From the NCBI RefSeq assembly GCF_042659445.1, contig NZ_JBHSSR010000016.1: 64,000 bases of DNA; one strand, given 5' to 3'. This document shows positions 54,207 through 63,289 of this stretch, one piece after another. The notes beneath the pieces were generated by a model. It had not been told where the DNA came from, made no database searches, and saw nothing but the letters and a program-made list of their open reading frames with translations. Source of the stretch: Macrococcoides epidermidis (GTDB lineage: Bacteria > Bacillota > Bacilli > Staphylococcales > Staphylococcaceae). Numbering within the stretch: the first letter of the stretch is position 1; every line of letters starts with the position of its first letter. Both the position numbers and the translations under genes were made by a program.

Positions 54207-54420
54207 GCTGGAATTGTTGCAAACTTGTTTGCTTACAAGTCCAGTACGCAAACTGGCGTAGATAGTTTGTGTTCCATAAGAACTTTGAAACCACTCTTCA
54301 GCATTGCTGGAGAGTGGTTTTTGTTCGTCTATAGATTTGGTACGCAAATTGCGTCAGCAATGTGTGTTCAATTGAAGATTCGTTTACAGCACTTCTCGAA
54401 AATATCCGAGAGGTGCTTTT
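54207..54420 (+). repeat. Post-att sequence with two stacked terminators
   Basis: Two versions of the post-att region follow each other. The first ends in a hairpin CCACTCTTCAGCA/TGCTGGAGAGTGG at 54289-54322 (like that after att copy 4). The second has TACGCAAATTGCGTCAGCAA and the native-type rpsI terminator (54386-54420). It looks like a scar of more than one integration. No gene is seen between here and 54575. Confidence 0.6.
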
Positions 54421-54575
54421 TTACCTAATCCTTTTGTATTAGCTTATTAATTCATTAATTAGAACAAAATATTGAGAATTTTTTTAAAGAGCAATATGTA
54501 AGATATGTAACTTATAAAAAATTGATAATTAGTTGATATGTATTTGTTATCTTTTAAATAAAGGAGGAGTATACG

Positions 54576-55460
54576 ATGAATAAAATAGTTATTAAAAATG
54601 TAAGTAAATTATATGATAACAAAAAGAAGGCATTGAACGACGTTAATTTAGTTATTGAAAATGGTATGTTTGGTATTCTTGGTCGAAATGGTTCAGGGAA
54701 GTCGACGTTGATGAAGATTATCGCAACTATTCTCAAAAAAAGTGAAGGGTCAGTTGTCATTAATGGTATTCCACTAGAAAAGACCGAGAAAATACGAGAG
54801 TTGATAGGATACTTGCCGCAAGATTTTGATTTTTATCCTAATATGAAGGTTGAAGAGTGTCTTTACTACTTAGGTATATTATCAGGTATGGATAAAAATA
54901 CAATAGATAGTAAGATAGAAGAAGTGTTGAAAAAAGTGAATTTATTCGAACATAAATCTAAAAAAGTAAAAGGATTATCAGGAGGGATGAAAAAGAGGTT
55001 AGGCATTGCACAAGCAATCATACACGACCCATCAGTAATTATAGTTGATGAACCGACTGCCGGTTTAGACCCTGAGGAAAGAGTTCGATTACGAAATCTA
55101 TTATCGGGTTTGGCTGAAGATAAGATTGTTATTATATCTACGCATATTGTGAGTGACATTGAATCAATATGTAAAGATATCGCGATATTAGATAAGGGGA
55201 AAATTGAATATACCGGTAGTATAAGTGATTTGATTGAAAGTGCTCATAATAAAGTTTATGACATTATTATCCCAAATAATGAACTCATCTCATTTAGAAA
55301 GGAAAATGTATTTATTACTAAAATAAATGAATATCAAGGGCATTTGAAAGTTCGTTTTGTATCAGATGAAAAGATACATGGATCTGAGATAGTTGCTCAT
55401 GATTTTGAAGATGCCTATATGTACTTTTTACAAAAAATAGATAGAGGTGAGCGTGTATGA
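54576..55460 (+). CDS. ABC transporter ATP-binding protein (element 2)
   Basis: The 294-aa product has Walker A GRNGSGKST (36-44), signature LSGGMKKR, Walker B IIVDEPTAGLDPEE and an ISTHIV H-loop. A C-terminal ~70-residue extension follows, as in bacitracin/lantibiotic-type exporters. AAAGGAGGAG is an excellent ribosome site. It is first gene of a five-gene operon and powers the two permeases that follow. Confidence 0.88.
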   Translation: MNKIVIKNVSKLYDNKKKALNDVNLVIENGMFGILGRNGSGKSTLMKIIATILKKSEGSVVINGIPLEKTEKIRELIGYLPQDFDFYPNMKVEECLYYLGILSGMDKNTIDSKIEEVLKKVNLFEHKSKKVKGLSGGMKKRLGIAQAIIHDPSVIIVDEPTAGLDPEERVRLRNLLSGLAEDKIVIISTHIVSDIESICKDIAILDKGKIEYTGSISDLIESAHNKVYDIIIPNNELISFRKENVFITKINEYQGHLKVRFVSDEKIHGSEIVAHDFEDAYMYFLQKIDRGERV

Positions 55461-56578
55461 AACTTCTACCTCTAGAAATGAAAAAGATAGTGACTAGTAA
55501 AACATATATTTTTTATGTACTACTCATCTTTATTTTTGGGTTTTTAAACTGCCAACAAATAATCGATTTTAACCTTAATTCTGATATTTACAAAGATGGT
55601 GAAATCGTTATGAACACAAATGATAAAAATATTATACGAAAGAATATTATTGATGATTTGGAAACAGAGATTAAAAGTAATGAATTTAAAACATATCAGT
55701 TCGGATTTTTGAAAATAAAAAACTTGAATAAAAAAGAATTAAGAGAAGTAAAAGACATATTCCTCAAAATGAAAAGCAGTAAAAACTATAACGATTTTAA
55801 CAAATATAAAAATGCTATATCAGAATATATAGGCTCAGGATCGAATTATTCTGAAGATAATATACATTTATACTCGAAGAAAGCGATGAATAAGCAAGAA
55901 CTCCAATCAGAGAAACAATCGATAAAAAACAATGACCTTTATCTAGGTGCATATAGTCGTTATTATTCGGATGTAATGGGGATAGTTTTAGGGATTTTAC
56001 CATTTTTTCTAGGTGCATATACTTTTTTATCAGATCGTAAGAGTAAAGCTTTTGAAAGCATCTATCCTAAAAAAATATCATCTTTGAAATTAATAAGTGT
56101 AAGATTTATCACTGTAATACTGTTGTCATTTTTACCGGTGCTACTATTTTCGATATATTTTGTTATAAATCTTGCGAGTGTTCATTCTATCTCGATTCAA
56201 TCCCTCTTAATATTTTATAAAATACTTATCATATGGACTTTACCTATCATAACGCTTTCAAGTGCGATGGGTATGATGTTGACTATTTTATTTAGTTCAT
56301 TTATAGGGTGTATTGTTCAAATTTTTATATGGTTCATCAATTTAAATATAGGTTCAAAAAGTATAGAAGGGATTTATGGTTCATTATATATCCCTAGACA
56401 TAATACACTATTTAATTCAATTCATTTTTATAATAACTTTAATGATTTTATTATGAATAGATTTATCTATTTTATGGTAAGCATAATCATTTTTATAATG
56501 AGTATATACTTATTTAGGATTAAAAGAAGGGGGGTCATTTCAGGTGGTAAAATTATTCGAAATAGACTTAAAGAATAA
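55457..56578 (+). CDS. ABC-2 type permease subunit (element 2)
   Basis: The 373-aa product has one N-terminal helix, a ~130-residue extracellular region (about 35-170), then five to six helices. This is the ABC-2 layout of peptide or antibiotic exporters. It overlaps the ATPase gene by 4 nt and the next permease by 35 nt. Confidence 0.75.
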   Translation: MKLLPLEMKKIVTSKTYIFYVLLIFIFGFLNCQQIIDFNLNSDIYKDGEIVMNTNDKNIIRKNIIDDLETEIKSNEFKTYQFGFLKIKNLNKKELREVKDIFLKMKSSKNYNDFNKYKNAISEYIGSGSNYSEDNIHLYSKKAMNKQELQSEKQSIKNNDLYLGAYSRYYSDVMGIVLGILPFFLGAYTFLSDRKSKAFESIYPKKISSLKLISVRFITVILLSFLPVLLFSIYFVINLASVHSISIQSLLIFYKILIIWTLPIITLSSAMGMMLTILFSSFIGCIVQIFIWFINLNIGSKSIEGIYGSLYIPRHNTLFNSIHFYNNFNDFIMNRFIYFMVSIIIFIMSIYLFRIKRRGVISGGKIIRNRLKE

Positions 56579-57170
56579 TCTTTTAAACCTTTATATCGTT
56601 TGTTTCATCGTTGTTGTATTTAGTATGTTCTTAAATGGTATATCTAATTTAAATCATGATCGTGTTATACAATATTTAGAGTTATTCTTTTGTATTATGG
56701 GCATCGTTCTATTTCCAACGCTATTCTCAATCGAAAAAAATCATGATATCACGGAACTCATTAATACAAAAAAATATGATTATCAATATATTTTTGTATT
56801 TAGAACTGTAAGTACTTTAGTTGTAACTTTATTGTTATCTATCTTTGCTTATATTATGCTTGTGATATTTAATTCTCAAGTTAGATTAACAGATATATTT
56901 ATCGCATTTACAAGTACAATTTTTATTGGTTCAATTTGTTTATTAATAAGTATTTTAACCAATAATTTTTTAAATGGATACATGTTAGGATTAGTATATT
57001 TTCTAATTTGTTTAGGATTTAGAAATTTAGGATTTATGTTTCTATTTCCAGAAACATTCAATTTTCCAACTCAAGTAAAACATATACAATTAATAATGAG
57101 TATACTAATCTTGATAGTGATTATTCCAAACATAAAAAATCTTAAAAGAGGTTTTAGATATGACATATAA
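56544..57170 (+). CDS. Second membrane permease subunit (element 2)
   Basis: The 208-aa hydrophobic protein has six predicted helices and few charged loops. The start is GTG 56544 inside the preceding gene, with GGGGGG upstream. It is probably the second half of a heterodimeric ABC-2 exporter. Its stop overlaps the regulator start by 11 nt. Confidence 0.7.
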   Translation: MVKLFEIDLKNNLLNLYIVCFIVVVFSMFLNGISNLNHDRVIQYLELFFCIMGIVLFPTLFSIEKNHDITELINTKKYDYQYIFVFRTVSTLVVTLLLSIFAYIMLVIFNSQVRLTDIFIAFTSTIFIGSICLLISILTNNFLNGYMLGLVYFLICLGFRNLGFMFLFPETFNFPTQVKHIQLIMSILILIVIIPNIKNLKRGFRYDI

Positions 57171-57828
57171 TATTATGATTGTAGATGATGAAGAAAATAT
57201 AGTTTCTTTCATACAAGAAAGCTTATTTCTAGAAGGTTTTAATACAATAGTTGCATACAATGGAAGAGAAGCGATAGAAAAACTGAATAGTAGTATCAAT
57301 CTAATAATATTAGATATTAAAATGCCTTATGTAGATGGTTTCACTGTTGCAGAGCAAATCTCATCTACAGATATTCCTATAATTTTTTTAACTGCAAAAG
57401 ATAATTTAGATACACGTTTGAAATGTTTTTCATTAGGGGCAAAAGATTATATAGCTAAACCTTTTTATATGGAAGAGTTGGTGGTAAGGATTAAAAATAT
57501 ACTTAACCAACAAAGTGATATTAATCACATAAATAATATTAGAAGATATAAAGACTTAGTGATAGATTATGATGCTTTTGAAATATCAGTTAATGACAAT
57601 CCTATTTATCTTACTAAAATTGAGTTTGAAATTATTAAGCTATTATCATTGAACTCAAATTACTATTTTAGTAAAGAACAAATATATGATTTAGTAAACT
57701 TAAATAAGCAAGGAAGTACACAAGTTATTTCGGAACATATCAGAAAAGTAAGAAAGAAGATTAGTAAGTTTAGTGAATATGAATATATTGATACCAAATG
57801 GGGTGTTGGTTATAAATGGTTAACGTAG
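57160..57828 (+). CDS. OmpR-family response regulator (element 2)
   Basis: The 222-aa product has a receiver domain with acidic pair D9-D10, phospho-acceptor D52 (LILDIKMP) and lysine in YIAKPF. A complete winged-helix DNA-binding domain ends YIDTKWGVGYKWLT. It likely controls the transporter genes upstream. The kinase gene overlaps its end by 13 nt. Confidence 0.9.
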   Translation: MTYNIMIVDDEENIVSFIQESLFLEGFNTIVAYNGREAIEKLNSSINLIILDIKMPYVDGFTVAEQISSTDIPIIFLTAKDNLDTRLKCFSLGAKDYIAKPFYMEELVVRIKNILNQQSDINHINNIRRYKDLVIDYDAFEISVNDNPIYLTKIEFEIIKLLSLNSNYYFSKEQIYDLVNLNKQGSTQVISEHIRKVRKKISKFSEYEYIDTKWGVGYKWLT

Positions 57829-58922
57829 AAAGTATAAAAAAAAAGATTCAAAAGTTGAATATATTAATAATACTGGTCAGTATTTTAACAATTTTTTTGT
57901 TACAAATCATATTGAACAGAATAGAATTTTCGAAAATAGGTCATTACCTTTATCCAGACTTTTGGGAAGAAACACACTATTTATTTATGATAACTAGTAC
58001 TTTAATAAATATTTGCGTACCATTATTTTTTATATACTTCTTAACAAGATATTTTTATAAAAAAGAAATACTAAACAATATAATACACATGAATAATATT
58101 ATACAAGGATTAAAAGATAAAGATCTTAACAAAAAGATTGAAAAAACGAATATTAAGGAATTCAACGATATTATATCTGAAATAGAAGAAATTCAAGATT
58201 TTTTACGAAGTAATATTAAGGAACAATTGACAATTCAAAATAATTTCAAGAGGAAATTAGAAGTTTTTGAGCATGATTTAAAGACGCCTTTGACTGTATT
58301 GCAAGGCCATACGGAATTATTAAGAAAAATTAATGAATCTAAATTACCTGATGAAATTATTAGAGAAAAAATTAGTAAAGAAAGTGAAATTATAAGCAAT
58401 TCTCTTTATCGAGTTAATGATCAAATAAAAATTCATATTAATAATATTAATATGCTACCTGAAAATACTGATTTGATAAATATTAAAGATATAGTAGAAA
58501 TTTTGAACAAAAATTATAATAATGAATATATTTTAAAATCAAAAGTAATGAATATAAACATGGATGATGAATTTCTTAGTAGTAAATATTTTATAAATAG
58601 TCAAATTCTATATCATGTAATAGATAACTTAATAAATAATGCCTTAAAGTACTCAGATAAAATAGTTTATGTAAAGCTTCAATACATTCCTACCAATTCT
58701 TTGAAGTTTTCTGTAATCAATGATGGAAAATTATTTAGTTCAGAAGAAATTAATTCCGCAAAAGAATGGGGTGTAAAAAGTAAGGAATCTAATGGCTCTG
58801 GAATTGGATTATATTTTGCAAGTGAGGTATTGAAACAGTTTGATAGTGATGTATTTATTAATAATGAAGATGGTAAAGCAGTAGTAAGTTTTGTGATTAA
58901 TACAGAAGTTATAAAAACATAA
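57816..58922 (+). CDS. Sensor histidine kinase (element 2)
   Basis: The 368-aa product has two membrane helices (about 14-33 and 56-78) with a short external loop, then a linker. The dimerisation domain has H153 in FEHDLKTPLTVLQGH. The ATPase domain has N-box NLINNALKYS and a G-box NGSGIGLYFAS. The short sensor loop resembles intramembrane-sensing kinases coupled to antimicrobial-peptide transporters. Confidence 0.88.
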   Translation: MVNVESIKKKIQKLNILIILVSILTIFLLQIILNRIEFSKIGHYLYPDFWEETHYLFMITSTLINICVPLFFIYFLTRYFYKKEILNNIIHMNNIIQGLKDKDLNKKIEKTNIKEFNDIISEIEEIQDFLRSNIKEQLTIQNNFKRKLEVFEHDLKTPLTVLQGHTELLRKINESKLPDEIIREKISKESEIISNSLYRVNDQIKIHINNINMLPENTDLINIKDIVEILNKNYNNEYILKSKVMNINMDDEFLSSKYFINSQILYHVIDNLINNALKYSDKIVYVKLQYIPTNSLKFSVINDGKLFSSEEINSAKEWGVKSKESNGSGIGLYFASEVLKQFDSDVFINNEDGKAVVSFVINTEVIKT

Positions 58923-58928
58923 TTACCG

Positions 58929-59070
58929 CCGGCCAGCAGTTTATTTAGTTACCCTTTAGTTACCCCTGAGTGATATTTGGTGCAATTATATGCAATCGAA
59001 AAAATCAGAAATCCTTTAATATCAAGCCTTACGACAGTCTATACAACTGTACGAAAACCTAAAGTTTTTT
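58929..59070. repeat. att arm repeat, copy 2
   Basis: The block begins CCGGCCAGCAGTTTATTTAG, has a doubled GTTACCC motif, AGTGATATTTGGTGCAAT, GCAATCGAAAAAATCAGAAA and ends TAAAGTTTTTT. It starts seven bases after the kinase stop. Confidence 0.75.
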
Positions 59071-59130
59071 GAACGTAAGAAGCCAGGTCTTAAAGGCGCT
59101 CGTCGTTCACCACAGTTCTCAAAACGTTAA
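59071..59130 (+). repeat. att core copy 2
   Basis: From 59083 the 48 bp are identical to the rpsI end. Upstream, AAGAAG replaces AAAAAA (synonymous lysine codons). Confidence 0.9.
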
Positions 59131-59440
59131 GCTGCAGCTGTTGCGAATTTATTCGCTTACAGATGGAGTTCGCAAATTGCGTCAGCAATTTGTGTTCAAC
59201 TGAAAATACGTTTACAGCACGCTTTGGATTATTCCAAAGCGTGCTTTTTTGTGTTTATATTGATAGATTCAGTTACCCCTAAGTGATATTTGATGCAATT
59301 CGATGCAATAGAAAAAATTAGAAATCCTTTAATATCAAGGCTTACAACAGTATATACAATTGTACGAAATCCTAAAGTTTTTTGAACGTAAGAAGCCAGG
59401 TCTTAAAGCGTCAGTCACTCACCACAGTTCTCAAATTGTT
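59131..59440. mobile_element. Element 3: empty att remnant
   Basis: Only post-att sequence, a terminator (AGCACGCTTTGGA...TCCAAAGCGTGCT, 59216-59250), a third arm (59270-59383) and a decayed att core lie here. No gene fits in 310 bp. It looks like an element that lost its cargo. Confidence 0.65.
59384..59435 (+). repeat. att core copy 3, decayed
   Basis: GAACGTAAGAAGCCAGGTCT is kept, then AAAGCGTCAGTCACTCACCA, then CAGTTCTCAAAT in place of CAGTTCTCAAAACG. The end no longer encodes the S9 C-terminus. Confidence 0.7.
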
Positions 59441-59711
59441 TCAGCAATTTTTTTCAAAAAAATATACGTTTACAGCACTTTCCAACTCATGTTGGGGGGT
59501 GCTTATTTGTTTCAAAAATAATAAATTGATATCCTTTGAATCAATTTATTGAAAATCATTGAAATTCAAAATTGTATAAATTCATTAATACTTATTAAAG
59601 TGCTTATAACCTCGTGAAAAGATAAAGCATTTCATTGTTTAGTAAGTATTTTCTATTAATTTACCTTCTGTTTACTTTTAAACTTTAAGATTAATTTAAG
59701 GAGGGAATAAA

Positions 59712-60437
59712 ATGAATAAATCAGTATTAAAATTAGATGAAGTAAATAAAATAGTCAAAGGTGCACACTTAATTCAAAATATTTCTTTTGATATAAAAGA
59801 AGGAGAAATTGTTGGATTTTTAGGTGCTAATGGTGCAGGTAAGACAACGACAATGAGAATGATAGTAGGATTGTCGAAAATAACATCTGGTGAAATCCAA
59901 ATTTGTAATAGCAGTATTAATACCAATTTTAAAGAAGCAGTTAAAAATATTGGTGCAATAATCGAAAATCCAGATTTTTATAATTATTTGTCAGGATATG
60001 AAAATTTAAAACTTTGTGCAAATCAATTTGATAATGTGACTGAGGAAAGAATACAAGATGTCATAAAGTTGGTTAGATTAGATAATAAAATACATCAAAA
60101 GGTAGCACATTATTCTTTAGGAATGAAACAACGTTTAGGTATAGGACAAGCGATACTACATCAACCAAAATTATTAATACTTGATGAACCTCTCAACGGA
60201 TTAGATCCAGATGGTATAAGTGAATTTAGATTATTGATGAATTATTTAGCCAAAAAAGAAAATACTGCAATTTTAATATCAAGTCATTTATTGACTGAAA
60301 TGAGTTTGGTAGCAGATAGAGTTGTTATTTTAGATAATGGAAAAATAATTGGAAGAGAAGAGATTTTAAATGATCAGTTTGACTTAGAGAAGAAATATAG
60401 AGAAATTGTAGGAGGATATCATGAAAGTTTTAATTAA
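59712..60437 (+). CDS. BcrA-like ABC transporter ATP-binding protein (element 4)
   Basis: The 241-aa product has Walker A GANGAGKTT (38-46), Q-loop GAIIENPDFYNYLSGYENL (typical of bacitracin and lantibiotic immunity ATPases), signature YSLGMKQRLG and Walker B LLILDEPLNGLDPDG. It probably expels a membrane-active antibiotic or bacteriocin. AAGGAGGG lies before ATG. It overlaps the permease gene by 17 nt. Confidence 0.88.
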   Translation: MNKSVLKLDEVNKIVKGAHLIQNISFDIKEGEIVGFLGANGAGKTTTMRMIVGLSKITSGEIQICNSSINTNFKEAVKNIGAIIENPDFYNYLSGYENLKLCANQFDNVTEERIQDVIKLVRLDNKIHQKVAHYSLGMKQRLGIGQAILHQPKLLILDEPLNGLDPDGISEFRLLMNYLAKKENTAILISSHLLTEMSLVADRVVILDNGKIIGREEILNDQFDLEKKYREIVGGYHESFN

Positions 60438-61350
60438 AAATGAACTATATAAAATGAAGTCACGTAAATTGTTATGGATTATCTTGATTTTTCTAATTGT
60501 TTTTGCAATTGCAAGTATCATTGCACAATATCAACCAAATTATTCGGACAATTGGAAATCTGAGTTGAATCAAGAAAATAAGAATTATGAAACGCAATTA
60601 ACTATTGATAATATTCATCCTATACTTAAAAAAGATATAGAAAATAAAAAGAAAATAAATGAATATCGAATAAAAAATAACATCCCACCCGTCAAAGAAA
60701 ATGTATTTGAGGATATGTTAAAAACGTCAGGTCTAATTGAATTTGTTATTATCGGGATGATAATCTTATCTTCAGATATTGTTTCGAGCGAGTTCTCGAA
60801 TAAAACAATTAAATTTTTATTAATTCGTCCATACCATCGTTGGCAATTTATTATAAGTAAATTTATAAGTTTAATTATAATCTCGACTATTTTGTTAATA
60901 ATAATTGGTGTAGTTACATTAATAACTTCTATGATTGCTAATCAATTTAATTTTGAATCAACTAATTTATTTATTAATCAAAATAATGAAATTTATAACG
61001 GTAATTTGTTAAAATTAACATTGCAATTTTATGGATCAAGTTTGGTATCAATTATATTTTATGTTTCATTAGGTTTAATGATTTCAACATTATTAAGAAG
61101 TAGTATGTTGGCAGTTGGATTATCACTATTGATCATGATTACCTCAAATAGCTTAGTAGCTCTTTCTGAAAAAATTGACATTTTAAAGTATACTCCTGTT
61201 CCAAACATTGATATGAGTTCATTTATATATCATTTAAATTTAAATGATGATATTAATATAGTTTTTGCTATATTGACACTATTCATATATGTAATTGTAT
61301 TTATTATCATTAGTATTATATACTTTGAGAAAAAGGATGTTACTAGGTAG
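60421..61350 (+). CDS. ABC-2 permease, BcrB-like (element 4)
   Basis: The 309-aa product has an N-terminal helix after KNELYKMKSRKLLWI, a ~75-residue external segment, then SSEFSNKTIKFLLIRPYHRW (a conserved stretch of bacitracin/lantibiotic permeases) and five more helices. It pairs with the ATPase upstream. Confidence 0.85.
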   Translation: MKVLIKNELYKMKSRKLLWIILIFLIVFAIASIIAQYQPNYSDNWKSELNQENKNYETQLTIDNIHPILKKDIENKKKINEYRIKNNIPPVKENVFEDMLKTSGLIEFVIIGMIILSSDIVSSEFSNKTIKFLLIRPYHRWQFIISKFISLIIISTILLIIIGVVTLITSMIANQFNFESTNLFINQNNEIYNGNLLKLTLQFYGSSLVSIIFYVSLGLMISTLLRSSMLAVGLSLLIMITSNSLVALSEKIDILKYTPVPNIDMSSFIYHLNLNDDINIVFAILTLFIYVIVFIIISIIYFEKKDVTR

Positions 61351-61359
61351 GTGTAAGGA

Positions 61360-61989
61360 TTGAAAGATTATAAAATATTGATAGTAGATGATGAGATAGG
61401 TCTTACTTTCATGCTAGAAAAAGTATTTCAAAAAGAGGGTTTTAATAAAATTATTTGTAAACATGACGGAAAAACTACTTTAGAATATATTCAAAATAAC
61501 AAAGTAGATTTAATATTACTAGATATTATGTTACCAGATATGGATGGTTTTGAACTTTGTAATAAGATAAGAATGCAATCATTCGTTCCTATCATTTTCC
61601 TTACTGCAAAATCAAGTGATTTAGATAAAATAACGGGTTTAACTGTTGGCGGTGATGACTATATAACTAAACCATTTAATCCATTAGAAATAGTTGCACG
61701 TGTTAAAGCAAAATTTCGTAGAGAAGAAAGTTATAACCAACATTATAATTTGAAGCATTATAATTATGGATATCTTATAATCGATGAAGAAGCTGGAGAA
61801 GTATTTGTAAATAAGAAAAGTATTAGTTTACCAGCAAAAGAATATGAGTTACTATTATTCTTTATTAAAAATCCTAATCAAATATTTACAACATCTGAAA
61901 TTTATTACAAAGTATGGGGGATGGATAATTTTGGTGTTGAAAAAACAGTTTCTGTGCATATAAATAGATTAAGAAAAAAATTGGATTAA
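61360..61989 (+). pseudogene. OmpR-family response regulator, interrupted near the C-terminus at an A7 tract
   Basis: The receiver domain is complete (acidic pair D10-D11, phospho-acceptor D55 in LLLDIMLP, K in YITKPF). The winged helix reads to HINRLRKKLD and stops at 61987-61989. One extra A in the 7-A run (61974-61980) would restore GLNTNKSSPIVNLRGIGYKF and run to TAA 62079-62081, overlapping the kinase start by 17 nt. So the gene is frameshifted, slippage-expressed or mis-sequenced. The start is TTG. Confidence 0.8.
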
Positions 61990-62064
61990 ATACAAATAAA
62001 TCTTCACCAATTGTCAATTTGAGAGGCATTGGATATAAATTTGTTCCACCAAAGGAAGATGATT

Positions 62065-63141
62065 ATGCTGAAGAGAAATAAAGTAGCTTTCAAGTTTATT
62101 GTTCATTTTATTACACAACAAATTTTGTTACTAACTGCTTTATTTATTCCAGCTATACCTTTTTTAATTTTTAATGGTGAGGTGCCAAATAATCAGAATT
62201 TAGCAGTAGCAGCATTCTTCATGTATGTTCTTTATTGTATATTTTATGGATATTATATTGCAGTTCCTATCATTAATATCATAAACAATTTAAATAAATT
62301 ATCTGAAGGTAATTATATTGCAAGCAATAAGAAAAGTAATTTATTCTTATCAAAATATTTATATAAAGAAGTTTATGAAGATCTAGAGAATTTGGCGACA
62401 ACTTTGCAACAGAATGAACTGAATAAAATAAAATTTGAAGAAGAGAGGTATAACTGGGCATCTGGCATTGCTCATGATATTAAGACTCCTCTAACTTATA
62501 TTACAGGATACTCAACTATGCTTTTAGAAGAAAAATATAATTGGAATCAAGATGAAAAAAAAGAATTCCTACAACAGATTAAACTTAAGTCTGAACATAT
62601 TGAAGATTTGATTGGTGATTTAACTATAATATTTCAAATAGAGCAAAATAAGTTAATGATAGTAAAAAAAGAAGAAATAAATTTAATAGATTTTTTAAAA
62701 GTAATTATTAAAGAAATTGCAATATTGAACCCAGAATATATCTATGAATTTAATTATTTAGAGAATGAAATAATATGTTGTATAGATAAGAAACTATTTC
62801 AACGTGCAATAACAAATTTAATAATTAATGCAGTGACTCATAATCAAAAAGGGACAAAAATTATTATTGATGCCTCTATACATGCAAATTATATCGAATT
62901 AAGCATAATAGATAATGGGAATGGGATGAATCAACAAGCAGTGAATCGTATATTTGAACAATATTATAGAGGTACTGATACATCTATCCCATCTGGAGGG
63001 ACAGGATTAGGCTTATCTATCGTTAAAAGTATTGTAACTATGCATGAAGGTACTGTAGAAGTAGAATCAAAATTAGGATATGGAACAAAGTTTAAAGTAA
63101 GCATACCTTACGAGAATAAGTATTCCAAACCTAAGGGATAG
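62065..63141 (+). CDS. Sensor histidine kinase (element 4)
   Basis: The 358-aa product starts at ATG 62065 after AAAGGAAG (an earlier in-frame start at 62029 lies in the tail of the interrupted regulator). It has two membrane helices (about 13-37 and 47-72) with a short loop, and a linker to about 125. H137 lies in ASGIAHDIKTPLTYITGYS, N-box NLIINAVTHN follows, then DNGNGM and GGTGLGLSIVKSI. It is intact. Confidence 0.88.
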   Translation: MLKRNKVAFKFIVHFITQQILLLTALFIPAIPFLIFNGEVPNNQNLAVAAFFMYVLYCIFYGYYIAVPIINIINNLNKLSEGNYIASNKKSNLFLSKYLYKEVYEDLENLATTLQQNELNKIKFEEERYNWASGIAHDIKTPLTYITGYSTMLLEEKYNWNQDEKKEFLQQIKLKSEHIEDLIGDLTIIFQIEQNKLMIVKKEEINLIDFLKVIIKEIAILNPEYIYEFNYLENEIICCIDKKLFQRAITNLIINAVTHNQKGTKIIIDASIHANYIELSIIDNGNGMNQQAVNRIFEQYYRGTDTSIPSGGTGLGLSIVKSIVTMHEGTVEVESKLGYGTKFKVSIPYENKYSKPKG

Positions 63142-63158
63142 AAATAATATAGTAACAA

Positions 63159-63289
63159 CTAGCCAATAGTTTATTTAGTTACCCCAAAGTGATATTTGAT
63201 GCAATTCTATGCAATCGAAAAAATCATAAATCCTTTAATATCAAGACTTATGACAGTATATATAACCATACGAAATCCTAAAGTTTTTT
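63159..63289. repeat. att arm repeat, copy 4
   Basis: CTAGCCAATAGTTTATTTAG is followed by GTTACCCC, AAGTGATATTTGATGCAATT and AATCCTTTAATATCAAG. It has the same order of motifs as the other arms. Confidence 0.75.

Larger units (their letters stand above)
54207..59130. mobile_element. Element 2: integrase-less att-bounded cassette with ABC transporter and two-component system
   Basis: The DNA between att copies 1 and 2 contains an ABC ATPase, two permease genes, a response regulator and a histidine kinase, all on the plus strand. There is no recombinase gene, so mobility would need the element-1 integrase in trans. Confidence 0.75.

Noticed and set aside
54171..54428. 85-residue open frame over the first att copy and post-att repeat
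   Set aside because: It lies in duplicated att and terminator sequence, has no ribosome site and resembles no protein; it is a by-product of the repeat.
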